Assembly (NCBI GenBank): GCA_963711705.1
Contig: CAVQFM010000022.1
Coordinates: 1-64,000 of the forward strand
Source: RYN-230 sp963711705
Lineage (GTDB): Bacteria > Actinomycetota > Actinomycetes > Streptosporangiales > Streptosporangiaceae
Length of the DNA stretch: 64,000 bases
Direction: 5' to 3'
The notes under the pieces are model-generated. The model had not been told where the DNA came from and did no database searches. It saw only the letters and a list, made by a program, of their open reading frames with translations. Below are positions 51,760 to 60,431 of the stretch, one piece after another. Numbering within the stretch: the first letter of the stretch is position 1; each line of letters starts with the position of its first letter. The position numbers and the translations under genes are program-made.

Positions 51760-52416
51760 ATGAGTGAGTCACTCACCTACCCGGCTGTCGGGGCGCCGTC
51801 CCGCGATCAGGCCCACACCCTGTTCGCGCAGACCATGGCCTTCGTCGCGGGCACGGCGGGCTGCTTCGCGCTCGGCGCCTACCTGGGCCGCAACCTGAGC
51901 AGTGGCACCAGCATCATCGCCTTCATCGCCGCTTTTGCCTGCCTGATCGCCATGCGGTTCGCCGCCCGCCGGTCGCGGGGCCTGACCATCGCGCTGCTGG
52001 GCGCGTTCGGCCTGCTGATCGGGCTGGCCCTGTCGATGACGCTGGTCTACTACGCGACCGTTAACCCGCAGGCGCTCTGGCAGGCGGGCGGGGCGACCGC
52101 GCTGTTCATCGCCGCGTTCGGGACCGCTGGTTACGCCACCCGGCGGGATCTGGCGGTGGTCGCCCGGATCTGCTTCTGGGCGCTGCTGGCCCTGATCGTG
52201 TTCGGCATCGTGCTGATCTTCGTGCGCATCCCGGGTGGCGATCTGCTCTACTCCGTGCTGGGCCTGGTGATCTTCGCTGGCTTCACCATGTTCGACTTCC
52301 AGCGGGTACGGCGCAACACGGACATCAACTCGGCGCCCTTCCTGGCCGCGTCGATATTCCTGGACGTGTTGAACGTGTTCCTGTTCTTCCTGAACATCTT
52401 CTCGCGCGGGCAGTGA
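51760..52416 (+). CDS. Bax inhibitor-1/YccA family membrane protein
   Basis: 218 residues with seven hydrophobic helices: FAQTMAFVAGTAGCFALGAY, SIIAFIAAFACLIAMRF and so on. GLVIFAGFTMFDFQRVRRNT with the later ASIFLDVLNVFLFFLNIF is the conserved C-terminal signature, including the aspartates of the pH-sensing pair. Members conduct calcium or protons; the role in bacteria is poorly known. Confidence 0.93.
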   Translation: MSESLTYPAVGAPSRDQAHTLFAQTMAFVAGTAGCFALGAYLGRNLSSGTSIIAFIAAFACLIAMRFAARRSRGLTIALLGAFGLLIGLALSMTLVYYATVNPQALWQAGGATALFIAAFGTAGYATRRDLAVVARICFWALLALIVFGIVLIFVRIPGGDLLYSVLGLVIFAGFTMFDFQRVRRNTDINSAPFLAASIFLDVLNVFLFFLNIFSRGQ

Positions 52417-52439
52417 CCAGGCACCGCCCGGCCTGACCG

Positions 52440-52745
52440 TCACGATCCGTCCGGTGCCAGCCAGGCCAGCGCGGCGGCGACCAGCGCCTCGGTGCCGGTG
52501 CGCAACGTGGGCTGCAGCGGCGGCAGGAATTTCGGTGAGTGGTTGCTGGTCAGATCCTGCAGTCGCCCGGCGAAAGCGGCCGCCACCCGGTCCGTGGTGG
52601 CCGGATCGTGCTGCCAGGAGATGGCGCCATCGCGGCGCAGCGCGTCGGTGAACCCGTTCAGCGAGTCACCCGGAATCCCGTACACCCGGCGAACGCCCGA
52701 CGCCTTCAGGATCGACACGATCACGTCTGCCACGCTGGAAGCCAT
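52440..52745 (-). pseudogene. Chimeric ORF: TPP-enzyme N-terminus joined to a peptidase-M20-like C-terminus
   Basis: 101 residues, ATG after GGAAAGGGAG. Residues 1-46 (MASSVADVIVSILKASGVRR, VYGIPGDSLNGFTDALRRDG, AISWQH) are the start of a pyruvate-oxidase-like thiamine-diphosphate enzyme. Residues 47-101 (DRVAAAFAGRLQDLTSNHSP, LQPTLRTGTEALVAAALAWL) resemble the end of an M20 amidohydrolase. The catalytic parts of both are missing, consistent with one large deletion that joined two genes. The expression signals are intact. The second assignment is less sure than the first. Confidence 0.65.
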
Positions 52746-52839
52746 ATGTGCTCCCTTTCCGCGCCGGCGGCGCTCCCGGTCAGGCTAACAACCGGGCCAG
52801 GCCATCCCGGTTTTGGCTAGGTCAGCAAAGGGGTAACCA

Positions 52840-53748
52840 ATGGCAATGAATGACAGGACCCGGGGCGGACTGGTGCCGCCACCGGGGACCGAGCCCCCCC
52901 GGCGGCACCGGCCGAAGCTGCGGTACGAGCTGATCGGCTGCGGCCTGCACGGCCACGCACTGCTCGGCACCGACGCCGCCCGGCTGCGCCCCGGGGACGG
53001 CCTGTTCGCCCGGGAAGCCGGTGGCCTGCGCTGGTACCGCTGCCTGCGCTGCGACTCATGGGTGGCGCTGCCCCCGCCCGGCCAGACCAGCGCCGGGTAC
53101 CCGCCGCGCCGGGAGGACGTGGTGCTGCCGCTGCGCGGCCGCGCGCTGCGGGACCGGTACGTGCTGCGGCTGATCGCCCTGGACCGGGTGCTGCACTTCC
53201 TGGTGCTGACCTCACTGGCCGTGGCGCTGCTGCTGTTCGCCCGCAACCGGGCCATGCTGAACGCGGACTTCACCCGCATCCTCAAGGACCTGCAGGGTGG
53301 GCTGGGCGGCCCGGTCAACAACAGCTCGCACGGGGTCGTGCACGACCTGCAGCGGCTGTTCGCGGTCAGCCTGAAGAACCTCTACCTGGTCGCGGCGGCG
53401 GCCGCCGCGTACGCCGCGCTGGAGGGTACCGAGGCCATCGGGCTGTGGCTGAGCCGCCGGTGGGCGGAGTACCTGACGTTCATCGCGACCGTCGTGTTTG
53501 TGCCGTATGAGATCTACGAGCTGACCAAGAGCATCTCCTGGCTGAAGCTGCTCACGCTGGCCATCAACCTGCTCATCGTGATCTACCTGCTGCTGGCCAA
53601 GCGGCTGTTCGGGCTGCGCGGCGGCGGCGCGGCCGAGCAGGCACAGCGGGCGCAGGACAACGGCTGGCCCGCGATCGAGCGGGCCACCCCCGGGCCTGGC
53701 ACCCCGGTCGCGCCCGCCCCGGACGGCCCCGCCGTGACCACGGACTGA
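52840..53748 (+). CDS. DUF2127 membrane protein
   Basis: 302 residues, ATG after AAAGGGG. A soluble N-terminal part has a zinc-ribbon-like C-x2-C (YRCLRCDSW). The DUF2127 region follows, with four hydrophobic helices (LIALDRVLHFLVLTSLAVAL, VSLKNLYLVAAAAAAYAALE, TFIATVVFVPYEIYELTKSI, LLTLAINLLIVIYLLLAKRL). The function is unknown. The C-terminus is a proline-rich tail. Confidence 0.9.
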   Translation: MAMNDRTRGGLVPPPGTEPPRRHRPKLRYELIGCGLHGHALLGTDAARLRPGDGLFAREAGGLRWYRCLRCDSWVALPPPGQTSAGYPPRREDVVLPLRGRALRDRYVLRLIALDRVLHFLVLTSLAVALLLFARNRAMLNADFTRILKDLQGGLGGPVNNSSHGVVHDLQRLFAVSLKNLYLVAAAAAAYAALEGTEAIGLWLSRRWAEYLTFIATVVFVPYEIYELTKSISWLKLLTLAINLLIVIYLLLAKRLFGLRGGGAAEQAQRAQDNGWPAIERATPGPGTPVAPAPDGPAVTTD

Positions 53749-53886
53749 ACCGCACTTTGCCGGTACGTAACCTTCGGCCGCGGCTGAAGCGTCACACCTG
53801 TGACTGGATCTGCTCCGCCGCGAGCGCGCCCGGGCCACTCATAGGGCCGGCCCGCTCGCGTCGAGGGCAGCCGCAGGGAGCGCGCC

Positions 53887-55137
53887 ATGCCCACACGTCA
53901 ACTGATGGAAAAGACCTGGGGTGGGGCGGCCGCGGTTATTCGCGCGGCTGGGCGGAGGACGTCGTGGCCGGGCCGGGTGCTCGGCGGCTTAACGATTGCC
54001 GCTCTCGTGGGCGCGGGTGGTGGCGTTCCCGGCGGCACCGCGCCGGGCGGAGCCGCCGGGGCCGGCGCCATCCGGCTGGTCAGCCACGTCCAGGCGGGCA
54101 AGGCCTGCGGCTGGGCCGTGGCCCAGATCCCGAGCCCGCCCGCCGACAGCCTGCTGGGCGGAGTCGCCACCCGGTCGCCGGTTGACGCGTGGGCGGTGGG
54201 TGGGTCCCGGAGCGCTGCGGGTGACAGCATCAGCGCGCTGATCGAGCACTGGAACGGGACGGCCTGGCGCGTGGTGCCGGGTCCGGCCCCGGGGCAATCC
54301 AGCGTGCTCAGCGGGGTGGCCATCGTGTCGGCCAGCGATGCCTGGGCGGTGGGCTCCGACCAGGGGAATACAGCTCCCCGGCACGACCAGGCCCTCATCG
54401 AGCACTGGACCGGCCGGTCCTGGAACCGGGTTACCAGCCCGCACCCGGGCGGGGAGAGCTGGCTGACCGCGGTGGCCGTCGTCTCAGCGCGCAACGTGTG
54501 GGCGGTGGGTGCCTACGCGAATCAGGTGGGCGGCCGCAACAAGCTCTTCACCCTGCACTGGAACGGCAAGGCGTGGCGGCAGGTGCCGGTTCCGGTTACC
54601 GCCAGCGGCGTGCTGTACGCGGTGGCCGCCACCTCCTGGAGCGACGTCTGGGCGGTGGGCCAGGCAGGGAATACCGTGACCCAGGTCGTGATCTTGCACT
54701 GGAACGGCCAGGGCTGGCAGCGGGCGGCGTACCGGGGCCCCGCGGGCAGCAGCTACCTGACTGGTGTCGCGGCCACCTCGGCCCGCGATGCCTGGGCGGT
54801 GGGCACCACCATTCGCGGGACCGATGCTGGCCCGGCCTTCACCGTGCGCTGGACCGGCCGGAAATGGCAGCGGGTGCCGATCCCGGACGCTGGCACCATT
54901 CAGCTGTCCGCGGTGACCGCGGTCTCGTCCCGGGACGCGTGGGCGGTCGGCGGCAGTGCGGACCATACCGTCATCGAGCACTGGGATGGCACGAACTGGG
55001 CCACCGGGCCGGGCCCCGCGCCCGGCGTATCCAGGGAATTGACCAGCGTGGCGGCCAGTTCGGCCAGCAACGTGTGGGCGGTGGGCAGCTACCACGTCGT
55101 GCCCAGCGATCTGGCGCTCGCCCTGCACTGCACCTAG
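53887..55137 (+). CDS. Secreted seven-repeat beta-propeller protein
   Basis: 416 residues. An N-terminal signal-anchor region (about residues 28-45, VLGGLTIAALVGAG) precedes seven repeats of about 45 residues. Each has a core such as SARDAWAVG and most have a following HWNGxxW strand. The WAVG cores are at about residues 101, 153, 203, 254, 300, 349 and 398. Seven copies fit a seven-bladed propeller. Such proteins are thought to bind surfaces or partners outside the cell; no enzyme residues are visible. The gene ends in a 4-nt overlap with the convergent luciferase-like gene. Confidence 0.85.
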   Translation: MPTRQLMEKTWGGAAAVIRAAGRRTSWPGRVLGGLTIAALVGAGGGVPGGTAPGGAAGAGAIRLVSHVQAGKACGWAVAQIPSPPADSLLGGVATRSPVDAWAVGGSRSAAGDSISALIEHWNGTAWRVVPGPAPGQSSVLSGVAIVSASDAWAVGSDQGNTAPRHDQALIEHWTGRSWNRVTSPHPGGESWLTAVAVVSARNVWAVGAYANQVGGRNKLFTLHWNGKAWRQVPVPVTASGVLYAVAATSWSDVWAVGQAGNTVTQVVILHWNGQGWQRAAYRGPAGSSYLTGVAATSARDAWAVGTTIRGTDAGPAFTVRWTGRKWQRVPIPDAGTIQLSAVTAVSSRDAWAVGGSADHTVIEHWDGTNWATGPGPAPGVSRELTSVAASSASNVWAVGSYHVVPSDLALALHCT

Positions 55138-56069
55138 GCCAGCAGGCCGCCGGCCCGGCGGATGACCTCGCGGCACAGCCGGCCCACGTCGTGCGGGTCA
55201 TCGGTGAACTGGGATGGCTTGAGGCAGAACGTGGTGAAGCCGGCCTCGGCCTGGGCCGGGATCGTGGCCAGGGCCTGGCCCAGGTCGGCCACACTCCCCC
55301 GGTCCGGGAACACGGCCCGGGTCCCGCCGACCAGTTCCAGTTCCCCCGGGTCGCGCCCGGCGGCGCGCAGCGCGACGGCCAGCCGCGCCAGCTCGGCCGG
55401 GGTGGGCCGGCCGAGCGGGTTGAACCCGCTGCCGTAGCGGACCAGGCGGTCCAGCAGCCGGCGGTGCAGGGTGGCCCCGCCCAGCCACAGCGCCGGCCCG
55501 CCCGGCCGGAACGCCTTGGGCTCGAAGTACACGTCGCGGAAGGAGTAGTGCCGGCCCTGGTAGCTGGCCGGGGTGTCACGCCACAGCACGGCCCACGCGG
55601 CCAGGTGCTCGTCGAGCAGGTCGCCACGCTGGCGGAACGGCACGCCCAGCGCGGCGTACTCGTCTTCCAGCCAGGACACGGTGGGCTGCACGACCAGGCG
55701 GCCGCCGCTGACCAGGTCGAGGGTGCCCAGCTCGCGGGCGAGCAGCAGCGGGTGGCGCAGCGGCGCGATGACCGCGCTGGCCACCAGCCGGACCCGCTGG
55801 GTCACCGCGGCGATCGCGGCCAGCAGGACCAGCGAGCTGGGCCAGGGCGTGGCCGGGTCCTGGTTGCCGGGCAGCGCGTACTCGCGGGGGTTGGCCATCA
55901 CCCCGCGGGCGGCCGCGGCCGGGCCCAGCACCACGTGCTCGCTGATCATCACCGCGTCGAAGCCGGCGTCCTCGGCCTCGCGGGCCCAGCGGACCAGGGC
56001 GGGCAGGTCACGGCCCGAGGTCATGGTCCAGTTCTCGGACAGGATCAGGCACATTCTCGGCGCGGCCAT
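55134..56069 (-). CDS. LLM-class flavin/F420-dependent oxidoreductase
   Basis: 311 residues. MCLILSENWTMTSGRDLPAL, AEDAGFDAVMISEHVVLGP, RLVASAVIAPLRHPLLLARE and LDLVSGGRLVVQPTVSWLED outline the luciferase-like TIM barrel. Members oxidise or hydroxylate small molecules with FMNH2 or F420. It is the last gene of a four-gene operon with FAH-type hydrolase, extradiol dioxygenase and aldehyde dehydrogenase, so a role in feeding the ring-cleavage pathway is plausible. Confidence 0.9.
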   Translation of the reverse strand: MAAPRMCLILSENWTMTSGRDLPALVRWAREAEDAGFDAVMISEHVVLGPAAAARGVMANPREYALPGNQDPATPWPSSLVLLAAIAAVTQRVRLVASAVIAPLRHPLLLARELGTLDLVSGGRLVVQPTVSWLEDEYAALGVPFRQRGDLLDEHLAAWAVLWRDTPASYQGRHYSFRDVYFEPKAFRPGGPALWLGGATLHRRLLDRLVRYGSGFNPLGRPTPAELARLAVALRAAGRDPGELELVGGTRAVFPDRGSVADLGQALATIPAQAEAGFTTFCLKPSQFTDDPHDVGRLCREVIRRAGGLLA

Positions 56070-56104
56070 GTCAGGGCCGCCTCAACCGCGCCGGCGAGGT
56101 CATG

Positions 56105-56950
56105 TCAGCCGCGCCGGGGCGGGCGGATGCCGCGGAACTCCCAGTCGCCGCCGAGCGCGGTGGAGGTGACCTCCTCGCTCTCGGCCGGCTGCGCGCCCAC
56201 CTCCGTCCCGGCCGGCGGCCCGGTGACGACGTGGCTGGTCAGCGTGCCGAGCCCGTTGACCGACACCTCGACCACGTCGCCCGGCTGCACCGGGCGGGAG
56301 TTGGCCGGCGTGCCGGACAGCAGCACGTCCCCCGGGACCAGGGTGATCGTCCGGGCGATGTCGGCCACCAGGTAGTGCATGTCCCACTGCATCTCGTCGG
56401 TCGACCCGTCCTGGGCCAGCTCGCCGTTGACGTAGGTGCGCAGCCGCTTGCCGTGGAAATCCCAGCCGGTGACCAGCCCCGGGCCGAGCGGCGCCATCGT
56501 GTCCGAGCCCTTGACCCGCAGCATCGACCCGGCGTCGGTATCACGGAAGTCGTGCAGCCCGAAGTCGTTGCCGATCGTGTACCCGGCGATGTAGTCACCG
56601 GCTTCCTCCCGGGGCACGTTCCGGCAGGTCCGGCCGATGACGATGGCCACCTCGCCCTCGTAGTTGAGGTACTTGCAGTTGGCCGGGCGGATCACCGCGC
56701 CGCCGTGCCCGACCAGCGCGGAGACCGGCTTGTGGAAGTAGGTGGGCGCGGGCGGCAGCCGGGCGCCGAACTCGGCCACCCGGCTGCTGTGGTTGAGGTG
56801 CACGGCGATGATCTTGGTGGGGGTGACCGGCGGCAGGTGCACGGCGCCGGCCGCAGCCACCCGGCGCCCGTCGCCGGTGACCAGCTCCGCACCGTCGCGG
56901 CGGACCTGGACCACGGCGCCATCCAGCAGGATGCGGCGGTACTCGGCCAT
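56105..56950 (-). CDS. Fumarylacetoacetate hydrolase family protein (HpaG/HpcE-like)
   Basis: 281 residues. NHSSRVAEFGARLPPAPTYF, LNYEGEVAIVIGR (metal-binding E-x-E), GNDFGLHDFRDTDAGSM and VLLSGTPANSRPVQPGDVVE are the FAH-fold landmarks. In the homoprotocatechuate pathway such enzymes decarboxylate 5-oxopent-3-ene-1,2,5-tricarboxylate and isomerise the product. The operon with the dioxygenase and dehydrogenase supports that role. The start is 6 nt after the dioxygenase stop. Confidence 0.9.
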   Translation of the reverse strand: MAEYRRILLDGAVVQVRRDGAELVTGDGRRVAAAGAVHLPPVTPTKIIAVHLNHSSRVAEFGARLPPAPTYFHKPVSALVGHGGAVIRPANCKYLNYEGEVAIVIGRTCRNVPREEAGDYIAGYTIGNDFGLHDFRDTDAGSMLRVKGSDTMAPLGPGLVTGWDFHGKRLRTYVNGELAQDGSTDEMQWDMHYLVADIARTITLVPGDVLLSGTPANSRPVQPGDVVEVSVNGLGTLTSHVVTGPPAGTEVGAQPAESEEVTSTALGGDWEFRGIRPPRRG

Positions 56951-56956
56951 CCCGGG

Positions 56957-57853
56957 CTACCCGGCCGCCGGGGCGCACCAGCCGCCGGGCGGCCGGTCGA
57001 ACCAGATGTGCATCTGCCCGGTGCCCACCGAGTTCTCGTAGTCGCTGTACGCGCGGCCCGGCGCGGTCAGCTCCCCCTCCCCCAGTGCCGCGGCCATCAT
57101 CAGGTAGTGGGCGAACTTGGCTTCCGGCCGGACCCGCAGGTACTCGGGCATCGTGTCGATCACCTTGGCGTGCTGGCCCGCCTCCAGCCAGCCGATCCGC
57201 TGGTAGTCCGCGTCCCGGGCGGCCTCGGTCCGGATGTGCGCCGGGTCGCTGGCCTCGTGCGCGCGCAGCTCGCGCAGCGGCCAGAACGTGTGCGACATCG
57301 CGCCCGAGGCGAGCAGCAGCACCCGCCGGCCGCTGGCCGCGATGGCCTGGCCGAGGGCCCGGCCCGCGCGCAGGAAGTCCTCGGTGTCGCCGGTCTCGGC
57401 GGTGTTGCTCATCGTGATCCACCGCCGGTCCAGGCCGCGGCCGAGGTAGGTCCACAGGTTCACGGTGGCGTAGTGCAGCGGCAGGTACGGGTCGTCGATG
57501 GCGGTGATCCAGGTGCCGTGCGCCTCCCCCCGGGCCGCGGTGGCGTGGGCCAGTTCCGGGTCGCCGCGCCAGTCGTAGGGCACCCGGCACATGCCGCGGG
57601 GCAGCTCGTCCGAGGTGAACAGGCCGGCCCGCACGCCGTGGGCGGCGATGACGAACTCGACCGTGGTGAACCAGTGTGAGTCGAGCACCACGACCGTGTC
57701 GTAGTCGAGCGTCTCGAACACCTCGGCCCGCAGCCGCTCCAGCCCGGGGACCAGGCTGATCTCCTTGCCCTCGTTCAGGTCCAGGCGCTCGGCATAGGGG
57801 AGCATGATCGTGGGCACATGGGCGAGCAGGCCCGCCCCGACGACCTCACCCAT
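56957..57853 (-). CDS. hpaD: LigB-type extradiol dioxygenase, 3,4-dihydroxyphenylacetate 2,3-dioxygenase-like
   Basis: 298 residues from ATG at 57853, 5 nt after the dehydrogenase stop. GLLAHVPTIMLPYAERL holds the first metal histidine, VVLDSHWFTTVEFVIAA the second, and SGAMSHTFWP a catalytic histidine of the class III ring-cleavage dioxygenases. The overall sequence matches the E. coli HpaD type. It opens 3,4-dihydroxyphenylacetate (homoprotocatechuate) with Fe(II) and O2. Substrate choice is inferred from family and neighbours. Confidence 0.88.
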   Translation of the reverse strand: MGEVVGAGLLAHVPTIMLPYAERLDLNEGKEISLVPGLERLRAEVFETLDYDTVVVLDSHWFTTVEFVIAAHGVRAGLFTSDELPRGMCRVPYDWRGDPELAHATAARGEAHGTWITAIDDPYLPLHYATVNLWTYLGRGLDRRWITMSNTAETGDTEDFLRAGRALGQAIAASGRRVLLLASGAMSHTFWPLRELRAHEASDPAHIRTEAARDADYQRIGWLEAGQHAKVIDTMPEYLRVRPEAKFAHYLMMAAALGEGELTAPGRAYSDYENSVGTGQMHIWFDRPPGGWCAPAAG

Positions 57854-57858
57854 GGCTG

Positions 57859-59343
57859 TCATCCATGAGGGCGCCATCCCTTCGGGGCGTAGACGGTGTT
57901 CTTGACGTCGCTGTAGAAGTCGAAGCTCCAGGTGCCGCCCTCGCGGCCGATGCCGGACTGCCCGGCCCCGCCGAACGGGGCCCGCAGGTCACGGACGAAG
58001 AAGCAGTTGACCCAGACGGTGCCCGCGGTCAGCCGGGCGGAGACCCGCTGCGCCCGGGCCTCGTCCCCGGTGAACAGCGTGGCGGCCAGCCCGTACCGGG
58101 TGCTGTTGGCCAGCGCCACCGCCTCGTCCTCGCCGGAGAACGTCTGCACGGTGAGCACCGGCCCGAACACCTCCTCGGTGAGGATCTCCGCGCCCGGCGC
58201 CGCGCCCGCCAGCAGCGTCGGCTGGTAGTACAGCCCGCCGAGATCCGGGTTGACCCGGCCGCCGAGCAGCGGGCGCGCGCCGGCCTCGACCGCGCGGCGG
58301 ACGAACCCGGCCACCCGGTCCAGGTGCGCGCGGGTGATGTTCGGCCCGATGTCGGTGGCCTCCTCGCGCGGGTCGCCCTGGCGCAGCGCGGCGGCCCGCT
58401 CGGTGACGGCGGCGGTGAACTCCGCGGCCACCGGTTCCTCGACCAGCAGCCGGGTGCCGGCCAGGCAGACCTGCCCGGCGTTGTCGTACTGGCCGGCCGC
58501 GGTGGCCACGGCCAGGTCCAGGTCGGCGTCCGCGAACACCAGCAGCGGGGACTTGCCGCCCAGTTCCAGGGACACCGGGGTGAGCTGCGCGCCGGCCGCC
58601 GCGGCGACCTGACGGCCGGTGGCCACCGAGCCGGTGAAGCTGACCCGGGCCACGTCCGGGTGCGCGGCCAGCGGCGCGCCTGCCTCCCGGCCCAGGCCGT
58701 GCACCACGTTGAACACCCCGTCCGGCAGCCCGGCCGCGCGGGTGATGTCGGCCAGCAGGCTGGCGGTCAGCGGCGCCCACTCCGGCGGCTTGGCCACCAC
58801 GCTGTTGCCGGCCGCGAGCGCGGGCGCGATCCGCCAGGTGGCCAGCATCAGCGGGGCGTTCCACGGGGTGATCACCGCGGTGACCCCGGACGGGTCCCAG
58901 GACACCTGCTCCCGGTGCCCGGAGATCTCCAGGCCGCCCGGGCTGAGCTGGCCGAGCCAGCCGGCGAAGAACCGGAAGTTGTCCGCGGCCCGGGGCATCA
59001 CGCTGCGCCGGTGCGAGCGGAGCAGCGCGCCGTTGTCCCGGGTCTCCACCTGGGCCAGCTCCCCGGTCCGGCGTTCGATGCCGTCGGCGATCGCGCGCAG
59101 CACCTCAGCCCGCTGCCCGGGGGGTGTGGCGGCCCAGCCGGGGAACGCGGCCCGGGCCGCGGCGACCGCCGCCGTCACCTCGGCCTGGCCGCCGCGCGCG
59201 ATCTCCGCGATGGGCTGCTCGTCGATGGGCGAGATGTCGGTGAACGTGCCGGCCGAGGCCACCCGCTGGCCGCCGATCCAGTGCCGGGTGTCCACGTCCA
59301 CGCCCGCCACGTGCGCCGTGCTCGGTGCCGTTCCGGTGGTCAT
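57859..59343 (-). CDS. hpaE: Aldehyde dehydrogenase, 5-carboxymethyl-2-hydroxymuconate semialdehyde dehydrogenase-like
   Basis: 494 residues. VTAVITPWNAPLMLATWRIA is the NAD-binding entry, FTGSVATGR the nucleotide loop, SLELGGKSPLLVFADADLDL the general-base glutamate and NAGQVCLAGTR the catalytic cysteine. The closeness to HpaE-type enzymes and the next gene (dioxygenase) support oxidation of the ring-cleavage semialdehyde. It is the first gene of the operon; an ATCGTTTG-type operator lies 84 nt upstream. Confidence 0.88.
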   Translation of the reverse strand: MTTGTAPSTAHVAGVDVDTRHWIGGQRVASAGTFTDISPIDEQPIAEIARGGQAEVTAAVAAARAAFPGWAATPPGQRAEVLRAIADGIERRTGELAQVETRDNGALLRSHRRSVMPRAADNFRFFAGWLGQLSPGGLEISGHREQVSWDPSGVTAVITPWNAPLMLATWRIAPALAAGNSVVAKPPEWAPLTASLLADITRAAGLPDGVFNVVHGLGREAGAPLAAHPDVARVSFTGSVATGRQVAAAAGAQLTPVSLELGGKSPLLVFADADLDLAVATAAGQYDNAGQVCLAGTRLLVEEPVAAEFTAAVTERAAALRQGDPREEATDIGPNITRAHLDRVAGFVRRAVEAGARPLLGGRVNPDLGGLYYQPTLLAGAAPGAEILTEEVFGPVLTVQTFSGEDEAVALANSTRYGLAATLFTGDEARAQRVSARLTAGTVWVNCFFVRDLRAPFGGAGQSGIGREGGTWSFDFYSDVKNTVYAPKGWRPHG

Positions 59344-59426
59344 GGCCGTCCCAGCGGTCCTGGCACGCGCCCCGTGGGCTGGCCGGCCCGACGTGGGTGG
59401 CCAGCCACGTGCCGTGCGTAAAGCAT

Positions 59427-59446
59427 ATCGTTTGGTTCCAAACTAT
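59427..59446. promoter_or_regulatory. Shared operator, site 1 (dehydrogenase operon)
   Basis: ATCGTTTGGTTCCAAACTAT resembles the sites at 60285 and 60395. It is 84 nt before the aldehyde dehydrogenase start. The core TTTGGTTCCAAA is itself a dyad. Confidence 0.65.
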
Positions 59447-60264
59447 GTGCCTGGCCGGCCCGCCGTCAAGGGCCCGCTGGCCAGCGTGCGCCCGCCGTCC
59501 CAGGTCACCCCGACCTGGCGGTAGTAGCCGCCGATGATCTCCTGGACGGCCAGGCTGGCCAGTTCCTCGGTGGGCGAGGTGAACAGCTCCAGGGTGGCGT
59601 CACCGCGCCAGGCCGGGCCGGCCTCGACGGCCGCGCTGCCGGAGGCGATCAGCTCGCTGACCGAGTCCGGCGCGCCCTTCTCGATCGACGGCAGCCACCG
59701 GTGGTGCGCCATCGGGTGCGCGTTGACGAACCCGTTGCCCGGCGCTTCCTCGCGCAGCGTGACCACGGCCTGGGCCAGCCGGCGGTCGGCCGCGGCCAGC
59801 GTGCCCGCGAACGTGCCGCCCGGCCCGATCCGCGGCGCGGCCTGCCCGTAGGGGTGCGGCCGGGTCTGGTGGATCGAGCCGAGCTTCTTCGGGTAGCCCT
59901 GGTGCAGGCCACGGACCAGGGCGAAGTCGGTGTCCACCCAGATGTAGACGCAGCGCGAGTAGATCGTGCCCTGGTAGCGGCACCGGACGACCGCGAAGCA
60001 CTCCCGGTACTGGGCCCGCACCGGGTCGAGCAGCTCGGCCCGGCTGTCGCCGCAGGACTGCCAGTCGGCCCAGATCAGCGCGACCGCGCCGGGGTCCTCC
60101 GGGGCCGGCTCCAGCGGGGCGGGCAGCAGCTCGGCCACCCGCGCCGGGTCGGTCCGGTACTCGACGGTGAGCAGGTCACCGGAGTAGTGCCAGGGCGGCG
60201 GGGGCAGCAGGGAGGACCGCCCGGTGGCCGTCCGCGGGTAGAAGAACCCGGCTACCTCGCTCAT
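59443..60264 (-). CDS. Acetoacetate decarboxylase family protein
   Basis: 273 residues. WHYSGDLLTVEYRTDPARVA, GLHQGYPKKLGSIHQTRPHP (with the Schiff-base lysine pair KK of the family) and the final EIIGGYYRQVGVTWDGGRTL match acetoacetate decarboxylase-like enzymes. Many members act on other keto acids or catalyse aldol-type reactions. It lies between the dehydrogenase operon and the divergent glutamine-synthetase-like gene; an operator sits 21 nt before its ATG. Confidence 0.88.
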   Translation of the reverse strand: MSEVAGFFYPRTATGRSSLLPPPPWHYSGDLLTVEYRTDPARVAELLPAPLEPAPEDPGAVALIWADWQSCGDSRAELLDPVRAQYRECFAVVRCRYQGTIYSRCVYIWVDTDFALVRGLHQGYPKKLGSIHQTRPHPYGQAAPRIGPGGTFAGTLAAADRRLAQAVVTLREEAPGNGFVNAHPMAHHRWLPSIEKGAPDSVSELIASGSAAVEAGPAWRGDATLELFTSPTEELASLAVQEIIGGYYRQVGVTWDGGRTLASGPLTAGRPGT

Positions 60265-60284
60265 CCGCGCACCTGCCCGGCCAG

Positions 60285-60304
60285 ATCGTTTGTGCCCGTA
60301 CGAC
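60285..60304. promoter_or_regulatory. Shared operator, site 2 (acetoacetate decarboxylase-like gene)
   Basis: ATCGTTTGTGCCCGTACGAC lies 21 nt before the start of the decarboxylase-like gene. It shares ATCGTTTGT, the CC in the middle and ACGA with the site at 60395. Confidence 0.6.
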
Positions 60305-60394
60305 TTGGATGCTAGACGGCGGGGAACATTCCCGCCAGGATCTTGCCTGCACCAACCTTGCCTGCACCACCGGGCGTGGTTACGCTGCGGAAAA

Positions 60395-60414
60395 ATCGTT
60401 TGTTTCCTAACGAT
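60395..60414. promoter_or_regulatory. Shared operator, site 3 (glutamine-synthetase-like gene)
   Basis: ATCGTTTGTTTCCTAACGAT is a palindrome at its ends (ATCGTT/AACGAT) and lies 18 nt before the GTG of the ligase gene. It is the best dyad of the three. Confidence 0.68.
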
Positions 60415-60431
60415 AGCCCCGGGGAGCTGCC

